Part shown: positions 16,256-24,817 of the stretch, piece after piece | How positions within the stretch are numbered: the first letter of the stretch is position 1 | Layout: the number at the start of each line of letters is the position of its first letter | Assembly (NCBI GenBank): GCA_036675035.1 | Contig: JAKFFO010000124.1 | Span: 1-27,029, forward strand | Direction: 5' to 3' | Origin: MESE01 sp036675035 | GTDB taxonomy: Bacteria > Pseudomonadota > Gammaproteobacteria > Burkholderiales > Burkholderiaceae_D | DNA length: 27,029 nt | Position numbers and translations under genes: made by a program | The notes under the pieces: generated by a model | Database searches by the model: none | Told to the model about the DNA's origin: nothing | Seen by the model: only the letters and a program-made list of their open reading frames with translations

Positions 16256-17023
16256 CTAATACGGAATGCGGTAGCGATATCCGTTGTAGTTGAGAATCGC
16301 TTCTTTCGGCAGCATTTTTTCCAGCACCAGGCCAGGCGTTATTTCACCGCCTTCGCGCAGCAATCGATTATTGATCAGTACCGAGCGCTCGGACGGAACG
16401 CTGGAATAGATGTATCCGCCGACGGTCAATGGCGGTATTTCTCGCTGAATATTTCCCGGCAGCTCATGGAACCGCGGCACGCGAGGTGCAGACGCGTCCA
16501 TTGCTGCGGGCGCCGGGCCTGGTCTCTCCGTTTCCAATGGCTTGACCGGCGCAGCGGCTGTTGCCGGCTTGGCGGCAGGCTCGGTTTTTCTTTTCTTCAC
16601 AGGCTTGGCGGTCGCCTTCGTTTTCGGCGGGTCGGAGCGTTCAATCGGTGCTGCCGTTTCTGGTGCGATGTCTGCGCTGTCGCCAGCCGGTGTCTGCGCA
16701 ATCGGCGGCAAGGCTGGTTCCGGGGCAACCGATGACGATAGACCGGTGTCGTCCGGCGTGTCTTGTTTTGCTTCGGCGGAGAACGCCTGCTGCGGCAATC
16801 GAGTGATTGGGTTGGAATCCCGGTCCGGTCGCAATTGGGTGCGCCACATGATGGCGGCCGCGACCAGCAGTACGGTAGCCAGCACAATCCATGCGAGCGG
16901 TCCGCGCCAAGCCGGCGATCCGTCAGTCGACCGGGCAGTCAGAGGTTGCGCATGCATGTCTGGAATCGAACCGAGCTTTCGCTCCGATTCCGCTTTTTTG
17001 AGTGCATCGAGAATATATGACAT
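16256..17023 (-). CDS. gspB: General secretion pathway protein B
   Basis: A 255-residue GspB/ExeB protein. The N-terminal MSYILDALKKAESERKLG is the hallmark of the family. One membrane segment (about residues 42-60) follows, then a long Pro/Ala/Lys-rich periplasmic linker (about 70-175) and a C-terminal domain with PPLTVGGYIYSSVPSERSVLINNRLLREG...YRYRIPY, the GspB C-terminal fold. GspA and GspB form an inner-membrane complex that helps the secretin GspD cross the peptidoglycan and assemble in type II secretion. It starts 7 bases after the gspA stop, so the two are an operon. The other T2SS genes are not in this window. Confidence 0.9.
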   Translation of the reverse strand: MSYILDALKKAESERKLGSIPDMHAQPLTARSTDGSPAWRGPLAWIVLATVLLVAAAIMWRTQLRPDRDSNPITRLPQQAFSAEAKQDTPDDTGLSSSVAPEPALPPIAQTPAGDSADIAPETAAPIERSDPPKTKATAKPVKKRKTEPAAKPATAAAPVKPLETERPGPAPAAMDASAPRVPRFHELPGNIQREIPPLTVGGYIYSSVPSERSVLINNRLLREGGEITPGLVLEKMLPKEAILNYNGYRYRIPY

Positions 17024-17030
17024 GACAGTG

Positions 17031-18695
17031 TTATTCCGTCGCGGCGCGCAGGGCTGCCGCAACATGCCGCAGGCGCGGCTCCTTGACGCCTGCAAAACCG
17101 TTGAGATGCATGAATGTTTTGGGGCCGACAATGCCGTCCACTTCCAGACCCTGCACCGATTGAAATTCGCGTATCTGTGCAACCATTTGCTGATCGAATG
17201 GCTGGTTCGGCGTCGGTTCGCTTGCACCATTCATTTTTGCAAGCTGCGTCGCAAGCCAATCGACATCTGCACCGCGATCGCCGACGTGGAGTCGAATACG
17301 ATGATTGTCCGGTGCATGCCAGAAGGTTGCGAATTCACCGCGGAAGCTGCGCCCAAGTGTAAGCAGGCTGACGGTATGGGCAGCACCGTCGAGATGCAAA
17401 GTGGCGCCTGTATTCGTCATAGCTGTCAGCAATGCGTAATGCAGAACATCGTCCGCGTCGTGCAACACCAGTACCGCCGGCCGGTCGAGCTGGCGAATCT
17501 CGGCGAGGCCGTTGCCGCTCTTATAGCAGCGCAGGCTTGCCTTTGCCGCCGCTTCGCAGGGTTCGCCTTCCGCAAGCGTGACGTTCCACAGCTTCGCCAG
17601 CTCGCGGTATGCACCGGTTTCATCTCGCGAATGCTGCCCAAGCAAATTGGTCAAGTCCGCTGAAACGGGGACTGCCGCGCTGGTACCGGAATCCGCTGGC
17701 ACAGCTTGTTGTGTCGATCCGGGCGCCGATTCAATCGTATCATTCGCGATCACGGTACCAAAGTTGGCTCCGGTATGCTGAAACCATCCGGCCACCGCGA
17801 CAAATGCCGCGATCAACACCATGCCCGATAATGCATAGCGCCATTGGAAACCCATGGCCGGAGCAACCTGCTTGCCGGACTCGAATACTTCGCGCGCCGC
17901 CTTGGCGACAATGCCGCGATCCACCTTGCGTTTTCCCTCTGCATACGCGCCCAGCAATGCGCGGTCGCACAGCAGGTTGATTCTGCGCGGAACACCCTGG
18001 GTCAGGCGATGAATGCGCCGCATCAATTTTTGCGGAAACGGCGAGTCGGCAACCAACCCGGCCACCGCCAGGCGATGGAAGATATAGCCGGCGGTCTCCT
18101 GCTCCGACAGCGAATCAAGGTGATAACGCGCAATGACACGCTGGGCAAGCTGTTCCAGTTCCGGGCGCGCCAGCATGGTACGCAATTCTGGTTGGCCGAT
18201 CAGGATGATTTGCAGCAGCTTGCGTTCATTGGTTTCCAGATTGGTCAGCAGACGTAATTGTTCCAGCACATCCGCCGACAGATTCTGAGCCTCGTCGATA
18301 ATGAGCACGTTGTTCCGTCTTCCGGCATATGACGCCAGAAGATAGATATTGAGCGCATCGACGTAATCCTTTACCGTGGCCGGACCAGGACCCGGGTGTG
18401 TCGATGCGACGCCGAACTCATCGCAGATCGACTTGAGCAATTCATTGACGGTCAGTTTTGGATTGAAGATATACGCGACATTGCAATTCGCCGGAATCTG
18501 TTCGAGAAAGCAGCGGCAGATCGTGGTCTTGCCGGCGCCGATTTCTCCGGTGAGCAGTACGAACCCACCCCCGCCATCGACGCCATACAGCAAGTGAGCG
18601 AGCGCTTCGCGATGCCGCTCGCTCATGAATAGATAGCGCGGATCGGGGGCGATTGAAAACGGTGCCTGATTGAGTCTGAAAAACTGGCTGTACAT
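17031..18695 (-). CDS. gspA: General secretion pathway ATPase GspA/ExeA
   Basis: A 554-residue protein with cytosolic AAA+ ATPase, one membrane helix and a periplasmic part. Walker A (GEIGAGKTT, 50-58) and Walker B (LIIDEAQ, 131-137) are intact. The transmembrane segment is about residues 286-305. The periplasmic region has a C39-peptidase-like domain (about 365-465) and a peptidoglycan-binding repeat near the C-terminus (QIREFQSVQGLEVDGIVGPKTFMHLN, about 500-530). The start MYSQFFRLNQAPFSIAPDP at 18695 fits the family's N-terminus; an in-frame start at 18725 adds ten residues without support. Together with GspB it supports secretin insertion through the cell wall. Confidence 0.92.
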   Translation of the reverse strand: MYSQFFRLNQAPFSIAPDPRYLFMSERHREALAHLLYGVDGGGGFVLLTGEIGAGKTTICRCFLEQIPANCNVAYIFNPKLTVNELLKSICDEFGVASTHPGPGPATVKDYVDALNIYLLASYAGRRNNVLIIDEAQNLSADVLEQLRLLTNLETNERKLLQIILIGQPELRTMLARPELEQLAQRVIARYHLDSLSEQETAGYIFHRLAVAGLVADSPFPQKLMRRIHRLTQGVPRRINLLCDRALLGAYAEGKRKVDRGIVAKAAREVFESGKQVAPAMGFQWRYALSGMVLIAAFVAVAGWFQHTGANFGTVIANDTIESAPGSTQQAVPADSGTSAAVPVSADLTNLLGQHSRDETGAYRELAKLWNVTLAEGEPCEAAAKASLRCYKSGNGLAEIRQLDRPAVLVLHDADDVLHYALLTAMTNTGATLHLDGAAHTVSLLTLGRSFRGEFATFWHAPDNHRIRLHVGDRGADVDWLATQLAKMNGASEPTPNQPFDQQMVAQIREFQSVQGLEVDGIVGPKTFMHLNGFAGVKEPRLRHVAAALRAATE

Positions 18696-18989
18696 GGATG
18701 ATCGATCGTTGGCGATGCGCAGCAACTGGCGAAACCTGCGTGGAGTAGAGAACGGCTGCCCGGGTTATGCCATGGAAACCATGCCCATGATATAGGCCTG
18801 ACAAGGTCGAATCAAGCAGAAAGGGATGAACTGCCGTTTCGCTCAATGCCAATCGCCGGTATTTGATGTCCAATCAGGCATGCTGCCGGCGCCGTTCGCG
18901 CGGCGCTACCATAATCTGGACAGCGGAGGATTTTTTCGATCATGGCACGCCATCCGCACCATTCATATCAATCGCAGGAGTAATCGATC

Positions 18990-20042
18990 ATGCATATCGA
19001 AGAGTCAGTCAAGCTCGATTTCAAGGACGTACTGATACGACCGAAACGATCGACGCTGACGTCCCGCTCGGAGGTGGATATCAATCGCGAATTCACTTTC
19101 AGAAACTCGCGCAAAAAATATCAGGGCATTCCGGTGATCGCGGCAAACATGGATACGACCGGCACCATGGAAATGGCGCTTGCGCTCGGCGAACATGGGC
19201 TGTCGGTCGCGTTGCATAAACATTATTCGCAAGACGATCTGGTTTCTTTTTTCGCATCGTTGCGCGCACGCAGCTTGCCATCCTCCATCGCTTTCTACTC
19301 CATGGGAATCAGCAATGCGGATTTTGAAAAATTCTCTGAGGTAATGGCGCGCAGTAAGGGCACGATTGAATATGTCTGCATCGATGTCGCCAACGGATAT
19401 AACGAAGGTTTTGTGCATTTTGTCAAAAAAGTGCGTGGCAATTTCCCGAATTTAACTATCATGGCCGGCAACGTGGTGACCGGCGACATGACCGAAGAAC
19501 TGATCCTGGCGGGCGCCGATATCGTCAAGGTCGGCATCGGTCCCGGTTCGGTGTGCACCACGCGCAAGATGACCGGCGTTGGATATCCTCAATTGTCAGC
19601 AGTCATCGAATGCGCGGATGCGGCGCACGGCTTGGGCGGCCAGATATGCTCCGACGGCGGCTGCTCGGTTCCAGGGGACTTGGCCAAGGCATTTGGCGGC
19701 GGTGCGGATTTCATCATGCTGGGCGGCATGCTGGCCGGACACGATGAATGCGCCGGCGAAGTCGTCGAACGCGACGGAAAGAAATTCAAGCAGTTCTACG
19801 GAATGAGCAGTCGCGTCGCGATGGAAAAGTATTCCGGTGGCGTGGCACGGTATCGCGCAAGCGAAGGCAAGGCGGTTCTGGTCGATTATCGCGGTCCGGT
19901 TGCGGATACCTTGCAGGATATTCTGGGCGGCGTGCGGTCTACCTGCACCTACGTCGGTGCGCGTCGACTGAAAGAACTGACCAAGCGCACTACCTTTGTT
20001 CGCGTCACACAGCAACTCAATGAGGTGTTTGGAAAATCATGA
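18990..20042 (+). CDS. guaC: GMP reductase
   Basis: A 350-residue enzyme of the IMP dehydrogenase/GMP reductase family that converts GMP to IMP with NADPH and releases ammonia. The catalytic loop GIGPGSVCTTRKMTGVGYPQL holds Cys189, equivalent to the E. coli GuaC cysteine. The N-terminal DFKDVLIRPKRST, AANMDTTGT and the later DGGCSVPGDLAKAFGGGADFIMLG and YGMSSRVAM blocks match GuaC, not GuaB. The regulatory CBS domains of IMP dehydrogenase are absent. AGGAG (18976-18980) lies 9 bases before the ATG. thpR follows 23 bases later and is probably in the same transcript. Confidence 0.95.
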   Translation: MHIEESVKLDFKDVLIRPKRSTLTSRSEVDINREFTFRNSRKKYQGIPVIAANMDTTGTMEMALALGEHGLSVALHKHYSQDDLVSFFASLRARSLPSSIAFYSMGISNADFEKFSEVMARSKGTIEYVCIDVANGYNEGFVHFVKKVRGNFPNLTIMAGNVVTGDMTEELILAGADIVKVGIGPGSVCTTRKMTGVGYPQLSAVIECADAAHGLGGQICSDGGCSVPGDLAKAFGGGADFIMLGGMLAGHDECAGEVVERDGKKFKQFYGMSSRVAMEKYSGGVARYRASEGKAVLVDYRGPVADTLQDILGGVRSTCTYVGARRLKELTKRTTFVRVTQQLNEVFGKS

Positions 20043-20065
20043 CAATCATTCGAAAATAAGTTGAC

Positions 20066-20584
20066 ATGGATTCGGAACCCGTTCAATCACTGCGGCTGTT
20101 TTATGCTCTATGGCCGGACGATGTAACGCGTGATGCGCTTGCAAAACTTCAAGCTGGAATTTCAGGACGCAAGACGAGCTACGAGAATCTGCATTTGACA
20201 CTGGCCTTCCTGGGCGACCAGACCATCGCCTCCTTGCCTGTCTTGAAGAAAATTCTGGCCAACTTTCCTCAACAGGATACGACGCTGACACTGGACCGGA
20301 TCGGCTATTTTCCGAAGAGCCGGATTGCCTGGGCCGGTCCGCATGCGGCGTCGAACGCATTGTTCGAGTTGCGGCGGTGCCTGACCTCTGAACTGATACA
20401 AGCGAATTTTACCGTCGATACACGCGCCGCATTCAAGCCGCATGTCACGCTGGCCCGCGATGCGACGGTTCCGGATGAAGCGCCTTTCGAGCCGATCCAC
20501 TGGCATGCCCGCCATGTCTGTCTGGTCGCATCTTCGGCAGAGCCGGACGGCGTACGCTACCGGATACTTGCGTCGAACGGATGA
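20066..20584 (+). CDS. thpR: RNA 2',3'-cyclic phosphodiesterase (2'-5' RNA ligase family)
   Basis: A 172-residue 2H phosphoesterase. The two catalytic H-x-T motifs are His43-Leu-Thr45 (NLHLTLAFLG) and His126-Val-Thr128 (KPHVTLARD). The N-terminal LRLFYALWPDDVTRDAL and the spacing between motifs match bacterial ThpR (LigT), which hydrolyses 2',3'-cyclic phosphate ends of RNA and can ligate 2'-5' ends in vitro. Physiological role is not settled for the family. The start ATG 20066 is 23 bases after guaC; its ribosome binding site is weak (AAGTTGAC). Length is typical. Confidence 0.9.
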   Translation: MDSEPVQSLRLFYALWPDDVTRDALAKLQAGISGRKTSYENLHLTLAFLGDQTIASLPVLKKILANFPQQDTTLTLDRIGYFPKSRIAWAGPHAASNALFELRRCLTSELIQANFTVDTRAAFKPHVTLARDATVPDEAPFEPIHWHARHVCLVASSAEPDGVRYRILASNG

Positions 20585-20946
20585 CGATTTTCCGAATACC
20601 GCCGTTATCTCCGTTCCGCCAGTCCGGGCCGTCGGAGCCGGGGTTGACTTCGTATCGCTGCCGCCGCACCGGCGGCGCCACTCGAGTATTTCGAGATCGG
20701 TCAGGCACGATTCGGCCATATGGGCCCGGACCAAATCGTTTTCATTAAAACCTTTTCCTGCCCTGGAGCCGCCGGAATTCGCCTCGTAACGGTATCAGGA
20801 TATGGAATGCGCAGGGTATCAACTGCCGCGTCTCGATGGCATTGATGCCGCTTGCGATTACCGTTTCCGGTCTTCCAGAGTTACGGCCTGGAATATTCTG
20901 AACCGGTACTCAGCGTTGGGACTGGCGTGGTGGCGCTTCGGATAAT
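20585..20946. other. Intergenic region between thpR and the TetR gene
   Basis: 362 bases between convergent genes. I see no supported gene or strong terminator; a GCCGCCGCACCGGCGGC stem (about 20658-20674) is the only notable inverted repeat and could end transcription weakly. The minus-strand frame entering here runs antisense through thpR and is not credible. Confidence 0.5.
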
Positions 20947-21630
20947 TCAAAAGCGCGACCGGACAAGCTCCACGACGCTTTGCGCGAAATGATCGACACT
21001 GATTTTCGTCGTGCGATATTTCCAGCGCTTCACGTACCAATCCTCAATCAGCGCCATGCAATGCGCGGCCAGTAACGAAGCTTCATCGCCAGAAAACTTG
21101 CCGGTTGATTCGATCAATGCTGCAATATTCGATTGGCTACCGAGTTCCGACGCCTTTGCAACTTCTCTTTGCGCAGACGGCAAAGCACGCGATTCAAGGA
21201 AAACGAAATAAAGCCACGGCTGAAGAATTTCGGACAAATAGATGTGGGCTCGCAATAGACACTCGATCTGGTCAAGCGGTGACGATACGTGTTTGAACCA
21301 GTTCGGCAATATCTGGCTTACATGGCGGACCAGGTCTTCGATCATCGCCGCCAATTGATCCTTGCTTTCTATGTAGCCGTAAAGCCCGCCCATCGAAAGA
21401 CCAGTTTCCCGGCACAGATCGCGCAAGGTCATCGCGCGAAAACCTACGCTATTGGCGAGTGCGAAAGTAGCAACAAATATCTTTTCCAGATTTTCAAGCG
21501 CCGTGTCCCGGCGTTTCACGCTGATCCGCGCACTGTTCCTGTCGAGCAGCAGTGCCCAGACATTCGAGCCATCCAGTGGGGTCGTCTTGCGAAATTCAGA
21601 CAGCGTAAAGCTTACGGGAAGTGGCCTCAT
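20947..21630 (-). CDS. TetR/AcrR-family transcriptional regulator
   Basis: A 227-residue regulator. The helix-turn-helix is residues about 66-92 (MTLRDLCRETGLSMGGLYGYIESKDQL), a classic TetR pattern; the rest is an all-helical ligand and dimer domain ending ...VDHFAQSVVELVRSRF. Compared with usual TetR proteins it has an extra 45 residues before the DNA-binding domain (MRPLPVSFTLSEFRK...). The start is uncertain: ATG 21630 is chosen, with ATG 21663 and TTG 21678 also in frame and none with a good Shine-Dalgarno. It is divergent from the lipase genes, and a perfect inverted repeat lies in the shared region, so local regulation of the lipase operon is likely but inferred. Confidence 0.85.
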   Translation of the reverse strand: MRPLPVSFTLSEFRKTTPLDGSNVWALLLDRNSARISVKRRDTALENLEKIFVATFALANSVGFRAMTLRDLCRETGLSMGGLYGYIESKDQLAAMIEDLVRHVSQILPNWFKHVSSPLDQIECLLRAHIYLSEILQPWLYFVFLESRALPSAQREVAKASELGSQSNIAALIESTGKFSGDEASLLAAHCMALIEDWYVKRWKYRTTKISVDHFAQSVVELVRSRF

Positions 21631-21882
21631 CGGTATTTGATATTGCGTTTGCGCGCCGCGCATTTGCTGCGAGGACAAAACTATAACATGGCAAAAACAT
21701 TCGATTCCGCTGATCCGGAGTAGGAAACGGACAGCGAGCGTCTCGAAGCAAATGCGATGAATGTCAATGTTTGTAAAAGCGTTTCACGACATACCCGATC
21801 AGTATGCGGGAGCGATGATCGTGCGCGGCCGTACAAAAGTTTGTATCTAAAACTTTGCCTAATGAATATGTTGCACTGCGGC

Positions 21883-21911
21883 TTGCAGTTTTATCAATCC
21901 CCGCCTAGTAT
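21883..21911 (+). promoter_or_regulatory. Candidate promoter of the lipase operon
   Basis: TTGCAG (21883-21888), 17-base spacer, TAGTAT (21906-21911). The predicted start, near 21918, abuts the inverted repeat at 21919-21940. The hexamers match the consensus only in part, so the call rests mainly on spacing and position. Confidence 0.4.
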
Positions 21912-21918
21912 CGATTTT

Positions 21919-21940
21919 ATACCGAGCGCTCGCTCGGTAT
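21919..21940. promoter_or_regulatory. TetR-type operator candidate: 10+2+10 perfect inverted repeat
   Basis: ATACCGAGCG (21919-21928), CT, CGCTCGGTAT (21931-21940). The ACCGAGCG/CGCTCGGT half-sites resemble operators bound by several TetR-family regulators. It lies in the region between the divergent TetR gene and lipase gene, 135 bases before the lipase ATG, next to a candidate promoter. Repression of the lipase operon is the simple reading. Confidence 0.7.
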
Positions 21941-22075
21941 TCTGCGAAAAACCGGACCGCAACCGCTGTTCAAAAACTATCAGGGGCCAGTCTTTGACGT
22001 ACATGAAGCATGCCGAAAAAAGCGCAGAAGCAAGGCGATTCATGAATACAAAAAATAAAATTATCAGGAGACAAA

Positions 22076-23008
22076 ATGAAAAAAATATTTTTGAAATTGC
22101 TGGCCACGGCACTCGTGGCGATATGCATATTGCCTGCACAATCCTCGGCTGCCGGCTATACGCAAACCAGATATCCGGTCGTCCTTGTGCATGGGCTGTT
22201 CGGATTCGATAATATCGGATTGGTTGAATACTGGTACGGCATTCCGAGAGCGCTGCGTGCCGACGGCGCAAAAGTGTATGCAACTCAAGTTTCCGCAGCC
22301 AACAGCACTGAGGTGCGGGGCGAACAGCTTCTCACCCAAGTCAAGCATATCCTCGCGGCGACAGGCGCTTCCAAGGTCAACCTGATCGGCCATAGTCATG
22401 GCGGCCCCACTGCCCGCTACGTGGCATCGGTCCGGCCGGATCTGGTTGCTTCAGTCACGAGCGTCGGCGGCGTCAACAAAGGTTCTGCGATCGCCGACAT
22501 ACTGATCGGCGTTGCGCCGCCGGGATCCCTGACCAATGCGGTGCTGGCCTCCATCAACAATGGTCTCGCGTCAGTCATCAGCTTTCTGTCTGGTGGCGCG
22601 TCGCTTCCGCAAAATTCCGCAGCCGCAAATATTTCGCTCAGCACGGCCGGTTCGCTCAAATTCAACCGGGCGCATCCGGCAGGCGTGCCGACTACCGCAT
22701 GCGGTGAAGGCGCTTACCAGGTGCGCGGCGTCCATTATTTCTCATGGAGCGGCGCAAAGGCTTACACCAATGTGTTCGATATAGTCGACCCGGCGCTGGC
22801 TTTGACGTCGCTTGCATTCGGCGGCGTGAAAAACGATGGATTGGTGAGCAGCTGCTCCAGTCGCCTTGGCCGGGTTATCCGCGACGACTATGCGATGAAC
22901 CATTTGGACGAAGTCAACCAGACGGTCGGTCTGATCAACATCTTCGAGACCAACCCGAAAACCCTGTACCGCCAGCACGCGAACCGCCTGCGGAATATGG
23001 GACTGTAA
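22076..23008 (+). CDS. lipA: Secreted triacylglycerol lipase, foldase-dependent (family I)
   Basis: A 310-residue extracellular lipase. Signal peptide: MKKIFLKLLATALVAICILPAQSSAA with cleavage probably after residue 26. The mature part begins YTQTRYPVVLVHGLFGFDNIG, with the oxyanion-region HGLFG, then the nucleophile elbow GHSHGG with Ser107, the catalytic Asp254 (KNDGLVS) and His276 (NHLDEVN). Cys209 and Cys260 fit the conserved disulfide of Pseudomonas/Burkholderia lipases. AGGAG (22066-22070) lies five bases before ATG 22076. The foldase gene follows 15 bases downstream. Lipases of this group are exported by Sec and leave through the type II system after folding (family knowledge). Confidence 0.93.
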   Translation: MKKIFLKLLATALVAICILPAQSSAAGYTQTRYPVVLVHGLFGFDNIGLVEYWYGIPRALRADGAKVYATQVSAANSTEVRGEQLLTQVKHILAATGASKVNLIGHSHGGPTARYVASVRPDLVASVTSVGGVNKGSAIADILIGVAPPGSLTNAVLASINNGLASVISFLSGGASLPQNSAAANISLSTAGSLKFNRAHPAGVPTTACGEGAYQVRGVHYFSWSGAKAYTNVFDIVDPALALTSLAFGGVKNDGLVSSCSSRLGRVIRDDYAMNHLDEVNQTVGLINIFETNPKTLYRQHANRLRNMGL

Positions 23009-23023
23009 GACTTCACGATAACA

Positions 23024-23959
23024 ATGAAAAATCCGATTCTCTGGATGGGAGCGGCGGCGTTGGCCGCCGCTTTTTTCATCCCGATGCTGATTCAGCAACA
23101 GGATGAACTTCCGCCGGAAGTGGCCGCCGAACCCAACCTCTTTCCTTTCGTACGCTCGTTCGAAGGAACGATCCCGGATGGCAAACTCACCATTGCCTCA
23201 GGCGATGTGCTGGTCGTCGATACAGAATTGGGACGGCTGTTTGAATACTATCTCGCAGCAGTAGGCGAAAAATCGCTCGGTGCGATACGCGTTGAAATCG
23301 AAAACGAACTCGACCGACGGTTAAAACCCGGTGCGGCCGGCGACGCAAAGCGGCTGCTGGCACGTTATCTGGACTATAAGCGCGAACTGGCGACGGTAGA
23401 GGCCGAGGCTCAGTTATCGGGAGGTTCCGCCAATGCAGTGCGCGGCCGCTTGCTGGCGATGCAACAGGTCCGTGCCCGTTTTTTCAGCGCAAACGAAATT
23501 CAAGGCTTGTTCGGATTCGAAGATGCCTACGATATGGATGCTGTCACCCGCCTTGAAATCGGGCAGGACCCATCGCTGAGCGATGCCCAAAGGCGGGAAA
23601 GAATTGCCGCATTGGATGCCGCACTGCCGCCGGCACTGCGTGAAGCCCGGGAAGCACCTCTGAAAATCATCAAGCTGGAAGAAGAAGTGGCAAAGATGCG
23701 CGCCGGGGGCGCCAGCGAAGATGATATATACAGGATGCGGGCTGCCGCACTCTCGCCCGAAGCGGCCGCACGCTTCGCGGAAGTCGATCACGAAGAGGCG
23801 GCGTGGAAAACCCGGATTACAGATTATCTTTCCGAGCGAAACAAACTGATGTCGAATCCCGCCAATGTATCGGAAGCCGAGCGGCAAGCCGCGGTACAAC
23901 AATTACGCCAGACGCGCTTCAGCAGCGATGAACAACGACGGCTGTCCGCATACGAATAA
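23024..23959 (+). CDS. lifO: Lipase-specific foldase (Lif)
   Basis: A 311-residue membrane-anchored steric chaperone that folds its cognate lipase in the periplasm. N-terminal anchor: residues about 5-24 (ILWMGAAALAAAFFIPMLI). A variable Pro-containing segment follows, then the foldase domain. The family motif RxxFDY(F/C)LSAxGE is seen as RLFEYYLAAVGE (71-82), with Glu for Asp and Ala for Ser and the first Arg shifted by alignment. The rest is charged and helical, matching the extended helical scaffold that wraps the lipase. Its position directly after lipA is the standard lipase-foldase operon. The stop at 23957-23959 is followed by a 165-base gap. Confidence 0.9.
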   Translation: MKNPILWMGAAALAAAFFIPMLIQQQDELPPEVAAEPNLFPFVRSFEGTIPDGKLTIASGDVLVVDTELGRLFEYYLAAVGEKSLGAIRVEIENELDRRLKPGAAGDAKRLLARYLDYKRELATVEAEAQLSGGSANAVRGRLLAMQQVRARFFSANEIQGLFGFEDAYDMDAVTRLEIGQDPSLSDAQRRERIAALDAALPPALREAREAPLKIIKLEEEVAKMRAGGASEDDIYRMRAAALSPEAAARFAEVDHEEAAWKTRITDYLSERNKLMSNPANVSEAERQAAVQQLRQTRFSSDEQRRLSAYE

Positions 23960-24042
23960 CTTATACTGACCGCTCAATACGTTGTTCGATTGTGTAAGAT
24001 GAACGGCACCGCCCAATATAATGAATCGCAGGTCGGCTTGCG

Positions 24043-24079
24043 TTGAAGCGCGCCGGAACACCGTTATAGCGAACGCTAT
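24043..24079 (+). promoter_or_regulatory. Candidate moaC promoter with overlapping inverted repeat
   Basis: TTGAAG (24043-24048), 16-base spacer, TATAGC (24065-24070). Overlapping the -10 is ATAGCG-AA-CGCTAT (24066-24079), a perfect 6+2+6 inverted repeat that could be a regulator site. Weak on its own. Confidence 0.4.
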
Positions 24080-24124
24080 TCGCGTCGATGGCCGCCTGCA
24101 TTTTTGATTTGAGAACGATCGCCG

Positions 24125-24655
24125 ATGATGCATCCAAAAACTCCGGAGAATGAAAAGCCGGCACCCGAAGAACTTACCCATTTCAATGCGACCGGCCAAG
24201 CGCACATGGTGGACGTCGGCGCAAAGGCCGACAGTCACCGCACAGCGATTGCCAGCGGAACCATATGCATGAAACCGGCCACGCTCGGCATCGTCGCGTC
24301 GGGCACTGCAAAAAAGGGCGACGTATTGGGAATCGCCAGGATTGCCGCCATCATGGCAGCCAAGCGTACAAGCGATCTGATTCCGCTATGCCACCCTTTG
24401 GCATTGACGCATGTTGCCGTTGAATTCGATATCGACACAGCCCGGTCCGCTGTCACATGCACCTGCCATGTTGAAACCACCGGCAAGACGGGAGTCGAAA
24501 TGGAAGCACTTACTGCGGTACAAATCGGCTTGCTCACGATCTATGACATGTGCAAGGCAGTGGATCGCGGCATGGTGATTACGGACGTGCGGGTATTGGA
24601 AAAACATGGCGGAAAATCGGGCGACTGGGTTTCTTCGAAGTCGTATTCAATTTGA
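24125..24655 (+). CDS. moaC: Cyclic pyranopterin monophosphate synthase
   Basis: A 176-residue MoaC that makes cyclic pyranopterin monophosphate in molybdenum cofactor synthesis, acting after MoaA. The conserved blocks are all present: LTHFNATGQAHMVDVGAK, GTICMKPATLG, AARIAAIMAAKRTSDLIPLCHPLAL, VETTGKTGVEMEALTAVQIGLLTIYDMCKAVD and LEKHGGKSGDW. The first 16 residues (MMHPKTPENEKPAPEE) are extra relative to the core. The start could be ATG 24125 or 24128; no strong Shine-Dalgarno lies upstream. No other moa gene is adjacent in the window, so it is transcribed separately. Confidence 0.95.
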   Translation: MMHPKTPENEKPAPEELTHFNATGQAHMVDVGAKADSHRTAIASGTICMKPATLGIVASGTAKKGDVLGIARIAAIMAAKRTSDLIPLCHPLALTHVAVEFDIDTARSAVTCTCHVETTGKTGVEMEALTAVQIGLLTIYDMCKAVDRGMVITDVRVLEKHGGKSGDWVSSKSYSI

Positions 24656-24817
24656 TGCAACCGGTGGCTGACCCGGAATGTGCTTGCGGCGCTTGATGCC
24701 GAAAATGCCCGGGCACATCAAATCTGCTACTTCTTGTGCGAGTTACCGACCGACGAAAACGCGTCTGGAGCAATGCACAGATTTGCGGTGCGCGGCCAAA
24801 CTACTGTATCCAGACGC

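Noticed and set aside
16380..16392. ACCGAGCGCTCGG, like a TetR operator
   Set aside because: It is inside the gspB coding sequence, and its flanks break the symmetry beyond 13 bases. No promoter lies nearby.
20162..20734. 190-codon minus-strand frame
   Set aside because: It runs antisense through thpR, whose catalytic H-x-T motifs are clear, and has no recognisable domain.
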